From Ruania alkalisoli (GTDB lineage Bacteria > Actinomycetota > Actinomycetes > Actinomycetales > Beutenbergiaceae), in contig NZ_CP063169.1 in assembly GCF_014960965.1 (NCBI RefSeq), positions 3,939,581-4,003,580 of the forward strand: DNA of 64,000 nt, in the 5' to 3' direction. Below the pieces are notes generated by a model. The model searched no databases, had not been told where the DNA came from, and saw only the letters and a list, made by a program, of their open reading frames with translations. Made by a program: the position numbers and the translations under genes. This document shows, in pieces, positions 34,661 to 43,724 of the stretch. The stretch's first letter is position 1. Every line of letters begins with the position of its first letter.

Positions 34661-35877
34661 CCGACGCCACCCACCGCGGAGTCCTCGACGGCTACCGCGT
34701 GATCGACTGCTCCATCGCCATGGCCGGCCCGTTCGCGGCCCAGCGTCTGGGCGACCTGGGCGCCGACGTCGTCAAGGTTGAACCCACCACCGGGGAGTGG
34801 CAGCGCGGCGCTGCTGCCGGTGGGGCGAAGGGCAACGAGATCAACGTGTCCTTCCTCAGCCTGAACCGGAACAAGCGGTCCCTGGCGATCGACCTCAAGT
34901 CCGAGGAAGGACGCCAGATCGTGCGCGAGCTCGTCGCGGGCGCCGACGTCTTCCTGCAGAACTACCGGCCCGGGGTCGCTGCCCGTCTCGGTCTGGACTA
35001 CGAGACCCTCGCTGCGATCAACCCGGCGCTGGTCTACGTGTCCATCTCCGGCTACGGCGAGGACGGACCGTACCGTGACCGCCCCGGCCAAGATCTCATC
35101 CTGCAGGCCATGAGCGGTGCCATGCTCTCCGCCGGGCGCGACGGTGAACCGCCCGCGCCCGCCGGGCAGTACCTGGCCGACGCCGTCACCGCCTCGACCG
35201 CGTTCGAGGGCGTGCTGGCAGCGTTGCTCCACCGGGAGCGCACGGGCGAGGGCCAGCTCGTCACCGTCAACATGCTCGACGCGCTCACCACCCTGCAGAT
35301 GCAAGAACTGAGTGTCTACACCGTCGGCGGCGTACCCCAGCAGCGGGGCGAGGAGCCGCACGCGCATGTCTATATCCGCGCCCCGTACGGCATCTTCGAG
35401 ACCGCGGACGGGTTCCTGGCCCTCGCGTTCGCCGACCTGGAGGCCCTGGGGGCCGTGCTGGAGGAGCCACGGCTGGCGGGCCTGGATGCCGAGACCCACG
35501 GCTGGACCCACCGGGACGAACTTCACGCGATCGTGGCCGGGCACCTGTGTGGGCGCAGCACGCAGCACTGGCTGGACGTGCTGCTTCCCGCCGGTATGTG
35601 GGTCGGTCCGGTATACGGCTACGAGGATCTGGTCCAGGACCCGCAGATCCGGCACAACGGGACGTTCGTCGAATACGACCACCCCACCGAGGGTCGCGTG
35701 AAGACCCCCGGCTTCCCCTACCGGATGACGAAGACACCACCGCGCATCGACCGCGGTGCGCCACGGGTCGGCGAGCACACCCGGGAGATTCTCGGCGAGC
35801 TGGGTATCGAGTCGGACCGCGCCGACAGCCTGGTCGGCAGCGGTGTGGTGACCGAACCGGTCAGCGCCCCGGTATGA
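34657..35877 (+). CDS. Family III CoA-transferase (CaiB/BaiF)
   Basis: 406 aa. It begins G-Y-R-V-I-D-C-S and has G-A-D-V-V-K-V-E-P, N-R-N-K-R-S and the catalytic Asp in P-G-Q-D-L-I-L-Q-A-M-S-G. Family III enzymes move CoA between acyl groups. A CoA-transferase inside a sugar-acid operon is unexpected and suggests that an acyl or carboxylic acid released from the substrate is activated here, to be used by the hydratase two genes on. ATGA overlaps on both sides. Confidence 0.9.
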   Translation: MTDATHRGVLDGYRVIDCSIAMAGPFAAQRLGDLGADVVKVEPTTGEWQRGAAAGGAKGNEINVSFLSLNRNKRSLAIDLKSEEGRQIVRELVAGADVFLQNYRPGVAARLGLDYETLAAINPALVYVSISGYGEDGPYRDRPGQDLILQAMSGAMLSAGRDGEPPAPAGQYLADAVTASTAFEGVLAALLHRERTGEGQLVTVNMLDALTTLQMQELSVYTVGGVPQQRGEEPHAHVYIRAPYGIFETADGFLALAFADLEALGAVLEEPRLAGLDAETHGWTHRDELHAIVAGHLCGRSTQHWLDVLLPAGMWVGPVYGYEDLVQDPQIRHNGTFVEYDHPTEGRVKTPGFPYRMTKTPPRIDRGAPRVGEHTREILGELGIESDRADSLVGSGVVTEPVSAPV

Positions 35878-36974
35878 CCGACTATGTCGGGCTCACTTGG
35901 GACCACCCGCGGGGCCGGAACGCGCTGGAGGCTGCAGCTCCTCGGCTGACCGGCCTGACCGGAACAGACACGCTGCGGTGGGAGGTGCAGCCGCTGGAGG
36001 GGTTCGAGTCGGCGGCGATCGCCGACCTCGCCAGGCGCTATGACGTCCTGGTGCTCGATCACCCTCACCTCGGCGACGCGCTGGCCGCCGACTGCCTGCA
36101 CCCGATCGACGGCCTCCTGCCCCCGGAGGTGGTCCAACGCCTGGAGCGGGGCGCAGTGGGGGCCAGCGTGCGCTCCTACCGGTTCGGCTCACACCTGTGG
36201 GCGCTCCCGCTGGACGCAGCCACGCAGGTGAGCGCACGGCGACCCGATACGGTTCCCGACGCACCCACCAGCTGGGACCAGGCGATCGCGGTGGCCGGGA
36301 CCGCGCGGGTGGCGATGAGCCTCGCCGGTCCGCATGCGTTCCTGACGTTCTGCTCCATCGCCGTCTCCCTCGGTGGCGAGTATGCGGGGGCCATCTTCGA
36401 GCGACGCACGGCCCAGCATGCCCTGCAGATCATGACCGACCTCTCGGCCAACCTCCCCGCAGGGACCGAGCACCTGAACCCGATCGGGCTGCTGGACCGG
36501 ATGCGCACCGCCGGCGACATCGACTACCTGCCGCTGGTGTACGGCTACGTGAACTACTCCTCGCGCACGCTCTCCTTCGGCCCGCCGCCGATGGCTCGCC
36601 GGATCGGTTCGACGATCGGCGGCACCGGTATGGCTCTCACCCGCAGGAGCCGTCCGTCTCCGGCGCTCCTGGACCACGTGCTGTGGCTGCTCGACGAGCA
36701 CACCCAACGCACGTTCATCCCCACTCACGACGGCCAGCCCAGCTCCCGGGCCGCCTGGTCGGACCCGGCCGTCGACGCCGCCGCCCACGGGTTCTACGGC
36801 GCCACGCGCGCCACCATGGAGGCTGCCTGGGTCAGGCCGCGCTTCGCCGGCTACGTCCCTGCCCAGAGCCAGGCATCGGCGATCGTGCGCTCCGTCGTCC
36901 TCGGCGGACGCTCTGCCAGCGAGGCCCTGGACGAGCTCGAGGAGCTGTTCGCCCATCAACCGGAGGCATCATGA
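35874..36974 (+). CDS. Solute-binding-protein-like protein lacking a signal peptide
   Basis: 366 aa. The fold-defining blocks of family-1 solute-binding proteins are recognisable: V-G-L-T-W-D-H-P-R-G at the start, Y-D-V-L-V-L-D-H-P-H near 60, a W-A-L-P-L-D-A hinge, and G-Y-V-P-A-Q-S near the end. There is no signal peptide, lipobox or export leader; the ATG sits in the CoA-transferase stop. It is therefore predicted to be cytosolic and may bind a metabolite or carry an enzyme role. The call rests on weak similarity. Confidence 0.65.
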   Translation: MTDYVGLTWDHPRGRNALEAAAPRLTGLTGTDTLRWEVQPLEGFESAAIADLARRYDVLVLDHPHLGDALAADCLHPIDGLLPPEVVQRLERGAVGASVRSYRFGSHLWALPLDAATQVSARRPDTVPDAPTSWDQAIAVAGTARVAMSLAGPHAFLTFCSIAVSLGGEYAGAIFERRTAQHALQIMTDLSANLPAGTEHLNPIGLLDRMRTAGDIDYLPLVYGYVNYSSRTLSFGPPPMARRIGSTIGGTGMALTRRSRPSPALLDHVLWLLDEHTQRTFIPTHDGQPSSRAAWSDPAVDAAAHGFYGATRATMEAAWVRPRFAGYVPAQSQASAIVRSVVLGGRSASEALDELEELFAHQPEAS

Positions 36975-37753
36975 CCCTCACCCCCGAGTCCACCCTCATC
37001 GCGGTCGAGATCCACGATCGCGTGGCGACCGTGCGGCTGAACAGACCGCACAAGCTCAACGCCGTCACCCAGGAAATGAGCAACGACCTCATCCGGATCA
37101 TCGCCGGAATCAATGACGACCCCACGATCCGGGCCGTCGTTTACACCGGCACCGGTCGCGCCTTCTGCGCAGGCAGCGACATCTCCACCCTCGATCAGTA
37201 CACCACGCCGTGGCAGTTCCGGAACCGGCGCGACTACTGCGACGCTCTGCGCGAGTGCCGGAAACCAGTGATCGCAGCCGTGAACGGCTACGCCTTCGGG
37301 GGTGGGCTGGAGGCCGCGCTGACCTGCGACATCCGGCTCGCCGCCGATTCCGCAACGTTCGCGGCACCGGAGGTCAAGCTCGGCTGGATCGGGGGCGGTG
37401 GCATGTCCCCCCTCCTCACGAACTCGATCGGTCCGAGCAACGCGGCCACCATGCTGATGACCGGGGACCCCATTGACGCCTCGCAGGCGCTCGCCTGGGG
37501 AATGATCAGTCAGAGCCTGCCAGCGGCGGACCTGCTCGACACAGCCCAGGCCCTGGCGGCGACGATCGCGGCCCGTCCACCGATCGCCGTCGAGACGGCG
37601 AAGGCGAACCTGCGCGCGGCGCAGAACCTCCCGCTCGACGGGGCCATCGGCTACGAGCGGGAGCTGCAGGCGATCACCTTCGCCACCGACGACGCCACCG
37701 AGGGCCGTGCGGCGTTCGCGCAGAAGCGCGCGGGCACCTTCCACGGCCACTGA
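36971..37753 (+). CDS. Enoyl-CoA hydratase/isomerase family protein
   Basis: 260 aa. Crotonase fold with the oxyanion-hole motifs C-A-G-S-D-I (about 62-67) and N-G-Y-A-F-G-G-G-L-E near 103. A-P-E-V-K-L-G-W-I-G-G-G-G replaces the common G-L-I-P-G-W-G-G. It is likely to hydrate or isomerise the CoA ester made by the CoA-transferase; the substrate is unknown. ATGA overlap with the preceding gene. Confidence 0.9.
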   Translation: MTLTPESTLIAVEIHDRVATVRLNRPHKLNAVTQEMSNDLIRIIAGINDDPTIRAVVYTGTGRAFCAGSDISTLDQYTTPWQFRNRRDYCDALRECRKPVIAAVNGYAFGGGLEAALTCDIRLAADSATFAAPEVKLGWIGGGGMSPLLTNSIGPSNAATMLMTGDPIDASQALAWGMISQSLPAADLLDTAQALAATIAARPPIAVETAKANLRAAQNLPLDGAIGYERELQAITFATDDATEGRAAFAQKRAGTFHGH

Positions 37754-37785
37754 CCAGCACTGACCAGCACTGAGGAGCAGAGCCC

Positions 37786-38976
37786 ATGACATGGTTCCCC
37801 CCGGTCACCGACATCCTGCCACAGGACGACGCCGACGCGGTGCTGGTCGGGCGCGCCTGGGTGCCGCGTGCCCCAGGGCCGGCGGTCGTAGCTGTCCGAG
37901 AGGGCGAGCTGCAGGACCTCTCCGCCACCTTCCCCACGATGCGTGACCTCACCGAGCAGCCGGACCCGGCCGCGGCCGCCGCCGGGGCGAGCGGCCCTTC
38001 CCTCGGCTCGCTCGAAACTGTCTGGGCCAACACCGATACCGGCCGCCGGGACGAGAGGCTGCCCTGGCTGCTCTCGCCGATCGACCTGCAGGTCATCAAG
38101 GCCGCCGGCGTGACGTTCCCGGTCTCGATGATTGAACGGATCATCGAGGAGCGCGCACGGGGCGAGGCCGCAACCGCCGAGAACATCCGTGGCACCATCC
38201 TGGAGGCGATCGGCGGTGACATCGCTGACCTCGTGCCCGGCTCGGAGGCCGCCGCGCGACTGAAGGAGGTGCTGCTCGAGGCCGGGATGTGGAGCCAGTA
38301 CCTCGAGGTCGGTATCGGGCCGGATGCCGAGATCTTCACCAAAGCACCCGTGCTCGCCTCGGTCGGGCCGGGCGCGGACGTGGGCGTGCTCGCCGAGTCG
38401 GAGTGGAACAACCCCGAGCCCGAAGTGGTGCTGGTGGTCTCCTCCGCCGGCGCGATCGTCGGCGCCACCCTCGGCAACGACGTGAACCTGCGTGACATCG
38501 AGGGCCGCTCCGCCCTGCTGCTGGGACGGGCGAAGGACAACAATGCCTCCGCCTCGCTCGGCCCGTTCCTGAGGCTGTTCGACTCCACGTTCACCCTCGA
38601 CCACGTGCGACGGGAGACCGTCTCGCTCACTGTCACCGGTGAAGACGGCTTCCGGCTCGAGGCGACATCGGAGATGGCGCGCATCAGTCGCGACCCCGCC
38701 GACCTCGTCCACCAGGCGACCGGGAATCATCACGCCTATCCGGACGGCTTCGTGCTGTACCTGGGCACCATGTTCGCCCCGACCGCCGATCGCGATGTGG
38801 CCGGTCACGGCTTCACCCACCACCCTGGTGACGTGGTCCGGATCGCCTCCCCAGGTCTGGGCGCGCTGAGTAATCGCGTCCAGCACAGCGAGTGCCTGCC
38901 CCCGTGGGAGTTCGGGATCGGTGACCTGATCTCCAACCTCGCTCAGCGAAACCTGATCGGAAGGATGACGCAATGA
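37786..38976 (+). CDS. FAH-family 2-keto-3-deoxy-pentonate dehydratase (XylX-like)
   Basis: 396 aa. Fumarylacetoacetate hydrolase fold in the long version of Caulobacter XylX: P-I-D-L-Q-V-I-K-A-A-G-V-T-F near 104, Y-L-E-V-G-I-G-P-D-A-E-I-F-T-K near 174 and G-N-D-V-N-L-R-D-I-E-G-R near 230. XylX converts 2-keto-3-deoxy-xylonate to ketoglutarate semialdehyde in the Weimberg pathway. The next gene is the matching dehydrogenase, which supports this reading. A 32-bp gap before the ATG breaks the overlaps of the preceding genes. Confidence 0.87.
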   Translation: MTWFPPVTDILPQDDADAVLVGRAWVPRAPGPAVVAVREGELQDLSATFPTMRDLTEQPDPAAAAAGASGPSLGSLETVWANTDTGRRDERLPWLLSPIDLQVIKAAGVTFPVSMIERIIEERARGEAATAENIRGTILEAIGGDIADLVPGSEAAARLKEVLLEAGMWSQYLEVGIGPDAEIFTKAPVLASVGPGADVGVLAESEWNNPEPEVVLVVSSAGAIVGATLGNDVNLRDIEGRSALLLGRAKDNNASASLGPFLRLFDSTFTLDHVRRETVSLTVTGEDGFRLEATSEMARISRDPADLVHQATGNHHAYPDGFVLYLGTMFAPTADRDVAGHGFTHHPGDVVRIASPGLGALSNRVQHSECLPPWEFGIGDLISNLAQRNLIGRMTQ

Positions 38977-40487
38977 CCACCCTGTCGACGACCGACCCGC
39001 GTACCGGCACCACCACACCCACGCTCGTCGAGCAGACCAGCCCTGAGCGGCTGGTCGAGATCACCACCCTGGCTCGTGATGCCTTCCGCGACCTGAGCAA
39101 CCGCAGCCGCGCCTGGCGAGCCGGGCTGCTGCTGGCCCTGGCGAACGGTGTCGAGCAGGACCGGGAAGCGCTCGTGAGCACGGCGATGAGCGAGACGGGC
39201 CTGCCCGAACCGCGGCTGAACGGCGAGCTCTCCCGCTCCGTCTACCAGCTGCGCCTGTTCGCCGACGTCGTCACCGACGGCGGGTACCTCGAGGCGATCA
39301 TCGACCACGCCGGTGAGACCCCGCTCGGCCCCGGCCCCGACGTGCGCCGCATGCTCGTGCCCCTCGGTCCGGTCGCCGTCTTCGGGGCGAGCAACTTCCC
39401 CTTCGCCTTCTCCGTGCTGGGCGGTGACACGGCCTCGGCGATCGCAGGAGGCAGCTCCGTGGTCATCAAGGCACACAGCTCGCACCTGCTGACCTCCCAG
39501 CGCTCCTACGAGAGCCTCGCGGCGGCCGCGGCCGCCTACGGCGCTCCCGAGGGCACCGTCGGGATCGTCTACGGGCAGCAGGCGGGGGCGGACCTGGTCC
39601 GTGACCCCCGCATCAGCGCTGTCGGCTTTACCGGGTCGCTGTCCACCGGGAAGATCCTGCAGTCCCTGATCGACGAGCGCCCCACGCCCATCCCCTTCTA
39701 CGGAGAGCTCTCCAGTCTCAACCCGCTCGTGATCACCACCGGCGCTCTCGCAGAACGCGGCGAGGAGATCGCCGACGGCTTGTACACCTCGTTCACCGGG
39801 TCCGCCGGGCAGTTGTGCACCAAACCGGGGATCGCGCTGGTCCCGGAGGGGGAGGCCGGTGATGCGCTCGTCGCCGGTCTGGTTGCACGCGGCGAGGCCG
39901 CCGGGCCGCAGACGCTGCTGAACTCCCGCATCCACGACAGCTTCGGCGAGATCCGCACCCGGCTCATCGATGAGGGTCGCGCACGCAGCCTGCTGGCACC
40001 CCGAGCCGGTGAGCAGGGCTTCTCGCTCACCCCGGCCGTGCTCGAGATCGACGCCGACGACGTCACCCCCGCCGTCGCCGAGGAGGCCTTCGGCCCCCTG
40101 CTCGTGGTGGTCCGCTATCGCGACCTGACGCAGGTCCGTTCGACCTTGACGGCTGTCCCCGACTCCCTGACGGCGACGATCCACTCGGGGGCCGGCGAGG
40201 AGAGCGAGCGGCAGGCCTTGACCGAGGCCGTGCGGGACGTCGTCGGGCGGATCGTCTACGACGGCTACCCCACCGGCGTGCGGGTGTGCTGGGCGATGCA
40301 CCACGGCGGCCCCTGGCCGGCGACGAACACCACGCACACCTCGGTGGGCGCCACCGCCATCCGTCGCTTCCTCCGGCCTCTCGCCTGGCAGGACGCACCA
40401 CAGGAGGTGCTGCCGCCCGAACTGCGCGAGGGCCGGGTGGGCATTCCCCGACGCGTTGACGGTGTGCTGCAGTCCGCCGAGGGCTGA
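38973..40487 (+). CDS. Alpha-ketoglutarate semialdehyde dehydrogenase-like (NADP+)
   Basis: 504 aa. Aldehyde dehydrogenase of the KGSADH/NADP group: P-L-G-P-V-A-V-F-G-A-S-N-F-P-F-A (about 129-144), F-Y-G-E-L-S-S-L-N-P with the general-base Glu, and G-Q-L-C-T-K-P-G with the catalytic Cys. It oxidises the XylX-type product to 2-oxoglutarate, which enters the TCA cycle. It is the last gene of the nine-gene operon and overlaps the XylX-like stop (ATGA). Confidence 0.9.
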   Translation: MTTLSTTDPRTGTTTPTLVEQTSPERLVEITTLARDAFRDLSNRSRAWRAGLLLALANGVEQDREALVSTAMSETGLPEPRLNGELSRSVYQLRLFADVVTDGGYLEAIIDHAGETPLGPGPDVRRMLVPLGPVAVFGASNFPFAFSVLGGDTASAIAGGSSVVIKAHSSHLLTSQRSYESLAAAAAAYGAPEGTVGIVYGQQAGADLVRDPRISAVGFTGSLSTGKILQSLIDERPTPIPFYGELSSLNPLVITTGALAERGEEIADGLYTSFTGSAGQLCTKPGIALVPEGEAGDALVAGLVARGEAAGPQTLLNSRIHDSFGEIRTRLIDEGRARSLLAPRAGEQGFSLTPAVLEIDADDVTPAVAEEAFGPLLVVVRYRDLTQVRSTLTAVPDSLTATIHSGAGEESERQALTEAVRDVVGRIVYDGYPTGVRVCWAMHHGGPWPATNTTHTSVGATAIRRFLRPLAWQDAPQEVLPPELREGRVGIPRRVDGVLQSAEG

Positions 40488-40511
40488 GGCGAACCGAGGC
40501 CGGGCTGGGGG

Positions 40512-41807
40512 TCAGTCCTCGGTGAGGAAGAGCTCCACGACCGGGACCGCGACCTCGGGCCGGACGGCAGGCAACTGCAACGTGACCGTGCCTGCAGGCT
40601 GCTCACCGGGGGTGATGTGGTCAAGCTGATGGTTGGCGTCGGTGCGCCCGCCGCCGGCCACCCTCACCTGCAGCTGAGAACCGTCGTGCAGGAACCGCGC
40701 ATACCGCACCGAGCCGGGCAGATCCCGCAGGTGCACGTGCTTGAGCGGCCAGTGCAGCAGGTGCACGTAGATCCGGTCAGCGCGCGCGGTGAACGCGGTC
40801 CCGGGCGCCGGGGTGGCCGCCACCGGCCCGGCCCCGACGATCGCCTGGCGGTGCAGGCGCATCCACTCGGCGAGGACCCCGAGCGAGGCCGCATCGCTGC
40901 CGGTGATCGCACCCCGTCCGTCTGGGCCGATGTTGAGTAGGAAGTTCCCGTTCTTGGACACGATGTCGATCAACGTGCGGATCAGCAGGTCCGGGCTCTT
41001 GAGGTTACGGTTCTCCCGGTCATACCCCCACGCCCCGTTCATGGTGTGGCAGGCCTCCCAGGTCTGCCAGGCGCCGTCGTCGGTCATCATCGGGGCGTCC
41101 GGCAGGTACTGCTCCGGGGTGACCAAATCGCCCGGGATGCCCAGCCGGTCGTTGACCACCGCTCCCGGTTGGAGCTCGCGCGTCATCGCGAGTAGACCGG
41201 CCGCGTCCCAGTCCTTCGGCCCCTTGCCGACCCAGCCGTCCTGCTCCCACGGGTAGGTGAAGTCGTAGAAGACGTAGTCGATCTGCCCGTACCCGGTCAG
41301 CAGCTCACGCACCTGCCCGTGCAGGAACCGGCGGTAGCTGTCCATATCGCGACCGGAGTTCAGCTCGGCGGCATCCGGGCGGTCCCGGAGCGGGTGCTGG
41401 AAGTCGATCGTGAAGTCCGGGTGATGCCAGTCGATGAGCGAGTAGTAGAGGCCGACCCGCAGCCCCACTCGGCGGCACGCCTCGACAGTCTCGGCGACGA
41501 GGTCGCGCCCACAGAAGGCGGCCGAGCTGTAGTCGCTGAGCGCGGTGTGGTACAACGCGAAGCCCTCGTGGTGCTTGGCGGTCAGCACCACATAGCCCAT
41601 CCCTGCGTCCTTCGCCGCCCGCGCCAGAGCATCGGCGTCGAACAGGTCGGGATCGAAGTACCTCGCGAGCCGCTCGTACTCCGCCGGGTCGATCCGCTCG
41701 TTGGTCATCACCCATTCGTGCCGGGCCAGGGCAGAATAGACCCCGAAGTGGACGAACATCCCGAACCGGTCGTGGGTGAACCACGCCGGTACCGACGTGC
41801 CCGCCAT
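40512..41807 (-). CDS. Alpha-L-fucosidase (GH29), intracellular
   Basis: 431 aa. The chain opens with the GH29 pattern W-F-T-H-D-R-F-G-M-F-V-H-F-G-V-Y and has Y-V-V-L-T-A-K-H-H-E-G-F (about 72-83). The expected nucleophile Asp is in I-D-Y-V-F-Y-D-F, where most relatives read W-F-D-G. G-N-F-L-L-N-I-G-P follows near 290. No signal peptide, so it acts on imported oligosaccharides. Its ATG overlaps the stop of the permease gene (TGATG); it is the last gene of the GH28-ABC operon. Confidence 0.92.
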   Translation of the reverse strand: MAGTSVPAWFTHDRFGMFVHFGVYSALARHEWVMTNERIDPAEYERLARYFDPDLFDADALARAAKDAGMGYVVLTAKHHEGFALYHTALSDYSSAAFCGRDLVAETVEACRRVGLRVGLYYSLIDWHHPDFTIDFQHPLRDRPDAAELNSGRDMDSYRRFLHGQVRELLTGYGQIDYVFYDFTYPWEQDGWVGKGPKDWDAAGLLAMTRELQPGAVVNDRLGIPGDLVTPEQYLPDAPMMTDDGAWQTWEACHTMNGAWGYDRENRNLKSPDLLIRTLIDIVSKNGNFLLNIGPDGRGAITGSDAASLGVLAEWMRLHRQAIVGAGPVAATPAPGTAFTARADRIYVHLLHWPLKHVHLRDLPGSVRYARFLHDGSQLQVRVAGGGRTDANHQLDHITPGEQPAGTVTLQLPAVRPEVAVPVVELFLTED

Positions 41808-42799
41808 CAGAACAGGCTGGTTTTCGCCACGCGCCGCGCCAGCCAGTTGGCCATCACGAGCATGATGACGGCGATCACGGACTTGAACAGGCCGATGGCG
41901 GCGGCGTAGGAGTACTGAGGGATCGAGGAGGCGAACGCGACGTTGTAGGAGTAGGTGTCGATCACCTCGGAGACGTTGAGGTTCAGCGGCGTCTGCATCA
42001 GCAACACCTTCTCGAAGCCGACGGAGAGCATCGAGCCCATGTTCAGGATCAGCAACGTCACCATCACCGGCAGAATGCCGGGGATGTCGATGTGCCAGAT
42101 GCGACGCACGATCGAGGCGCCGTCCACCTTGGCCGCCTCATGCAGCTGCGGATCGATGCCGGCCAAAGCCGCGAGATAGATGATCGCCGAGTAGCCCAGC
42201 GTCTGCCAGGCACCGGACCAGACGTAGGTGTGCCGGAAGAACTCCGAGCTGAGGAAGTCGGTCGGCTGGCCGCCCAGCCCGACGATCACCTGGTTCACGA
42301 TGCCGCCGCTCGGGGAGAACAGCATGATGATGATGCCCACCACCACCACCGTGGAGATGAAGTAGGGCGCATAGGTGATCATCTGAACGGTCCGCTTGAA
42401 CTTCATGTTGCGCACCACGTTGAGCAGTAGCGCGAGGATGATCGGCAGCGGGAAAAGTGCGATCAGCTCGTAGAAGTTCAGCACCAGGGAGTTCCTGATC
42501 ACAGTCCCGAACTGGAAGGAACTGACGAACTGCTCGATGTACTTCAGCCCAGCCCAGGGGCTGCCGTTGATGCCCAGGGCCACACTGAAGTCCTTGAATG
42601 CCATCTGCAGGCCGTACAGCGGGGCCCACATGAACAGGATCCCGTAGACAAACGGTGGCAGCAGGAGCACGTAGAGGCGCCATGATCGCTTCAGGCGCAG
42701 TCCGAGGGGGTGTTGATGCTTCCTCGCCGGCCTCCGGCTGACCGGCTCCGGAGCCCGGCCCCGCGACGCGGGCGGTGCGGTGGTCGTCGGTGACGTCAT
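41807..42799 (-). CDS. Oligosaccharide ABC permease, LplB type
   Basis: 330 aa, six transmembrane helices after a Pro/Arg-rich cytosolic N-terminus. W-A-P-L-Y-G-L-Q-M-A-F-K-D-F and the EAA loop H-E-A-A-K-V-D-G-A-S-I-V-R-R-I-W are typical of LplB/YtcP-class importers, which take up plant oligosaccharides such as those from pectin. It pairs with the next permease and the 588-aa lipoprotein. No ATPase gene is present. Confidence 0.93.
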   Translation of the reverse strand: MTSPTTTAPPASRGRAPEPVSRRPARKHQHPLGLRLKRSWRLYVLLLPPFVYGILFMWAPLYGLQMAFKDFSVALGINGSPWAGLKYIEQFVSSFQFGTVIRNSLVLNFYELIALFPLPIILALLLNVVRNMKFKRTVQMITYAPYFISTVVVVGIIIMLFSPSGGIVNQVIVGLGGQPTDFLSSEFFRHTYVWSGAWQTLGYSAIIYLAALAGIDPQLHEAAKVDGASIVRRIWHIDIPGILPVMVTLLILNMGSMLSVGFEKVLLMQTPLNLNVSEVIDTYSYNVAFASSIPQYSYAAAIGLFKSVIAVIMLVMANWLARRVAKTSLF

Positions 42800-42816
42800 C
42801 GTTCAGGCTCCCTGGC

Positions 42817-43716
42817 TCACTTCAGCGATCCGATCAGCGCACCCTTGGTGAAGTGCTTCTGGACGAACGGGTAGGCGATCATGGGCGGAATCATCGCGAC
42901 CACGATCAGGGCGTATTTGAGCTTGTCGAACAGTTCCTTGCGGCGGATCAGCTCGGAGACATCGCCGCCGATCATGGAGGGGTCCACCTGGCTCTGGGTA
43001 AGGATGTCGCGCAGCACCAACTGCAGCGGGAACAGCGTGTCGTCCGAGAGGTACAGCAGCGCGTTGAACCAGCTGTTCCACTGCGTGATCGCGTAGAACA
43101 GCACGTTCACGGCGATAATCGGCTTGCTCAGAGGGATGGCCATCCGGAAGAAGAACCGGAAGTCCGTGGCTCCGTCAACCTGCGCCGCCTCAAGCATCTC
43201 TTTGGGGATGTTCAGGCGGTAGAACGTCATCGTGATGATCATGTTGAAGACGTTCAGCACACCCGGCAGCACCACCGCCCAGATCGAATCCATCAGCCCC
43301 AGGGCATTCACGATCATGTAGGTCGGGATGATCCCGGCGCTGAACAGAAACGGGATGAGGAAGAAGAACATCAGGATCCGCCTGAACGGCAGATCGTCGC
43401 GCGAGAGCACATAGCCGGCCAGCAACGTCAGGAATGTCCCGATGGCCGATCCCAGCACCGTGTACAGCACCGAGTTCAGGAAGCCCCTGACCAGCCGGGG
43501 GGAGCCGAGGACCTCGGCGTACGCGTCAACGTTGACCCCGACCGGCCAGAACCAGACCTCTCCGCGCGTGAGCGCGTCGGCACTGGAGACCGACGCGCTC
43601 ACGACGAAGATGAGCGGGTAGAGCACGGACAGGGTGAAGACCGCCAACAAGATGTAGGTGGTCACCATGAAGGTGGCGTCACCCCCGGAATACCTCATCC
43701 GGCGCGTACGGGCCAT
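42817..43716 (-). CDS. Oligosaccharide ABC permease, YtcP type
   Basis: 299 aa, six transmembrane helices. The EAA loop is E-A-A-Q-V-D-G-A-T-D-F-R-F-F and the end is F-V-Q-K-H-F-T-K-G-A-L-I-G-S-L-K, the usual YtcP C-terminus. ATG 43716 follows the binding-protein stop by 8 nt with a GAGAG site; the frame is open further upstream but only over the binding-protein gene. Confidence 0.93.
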   Translation of the reverse strand: MARTRRMRYSGGDATFMVTTYILLAVFTLSVLYPLIFVVSASVSSADALTRGEVWFWPVGVNVDAYAEVLGSPRLVRGFLNSVLYTVLGSAIGTFLTLLAGYVLSRDDLPFRRILMFFFLIPFLFSAGIIPTYMIVNALGLMDSIWAVVLPGVLNVFNMIITMTFYRLNIPKEMLEAAQVDGATDFRFFFRMAIPLSKPIIAVNVLFYAITQWNSWFNALLYLSDDTLFPLQLVLRDILTQSQVDPSMIGGDVSELIRRKELFDKLKYALIVVAMIPPMIAYPFVQKHFTKGALIGSLK

Positions 43717-43724
43717 CGACTCTC

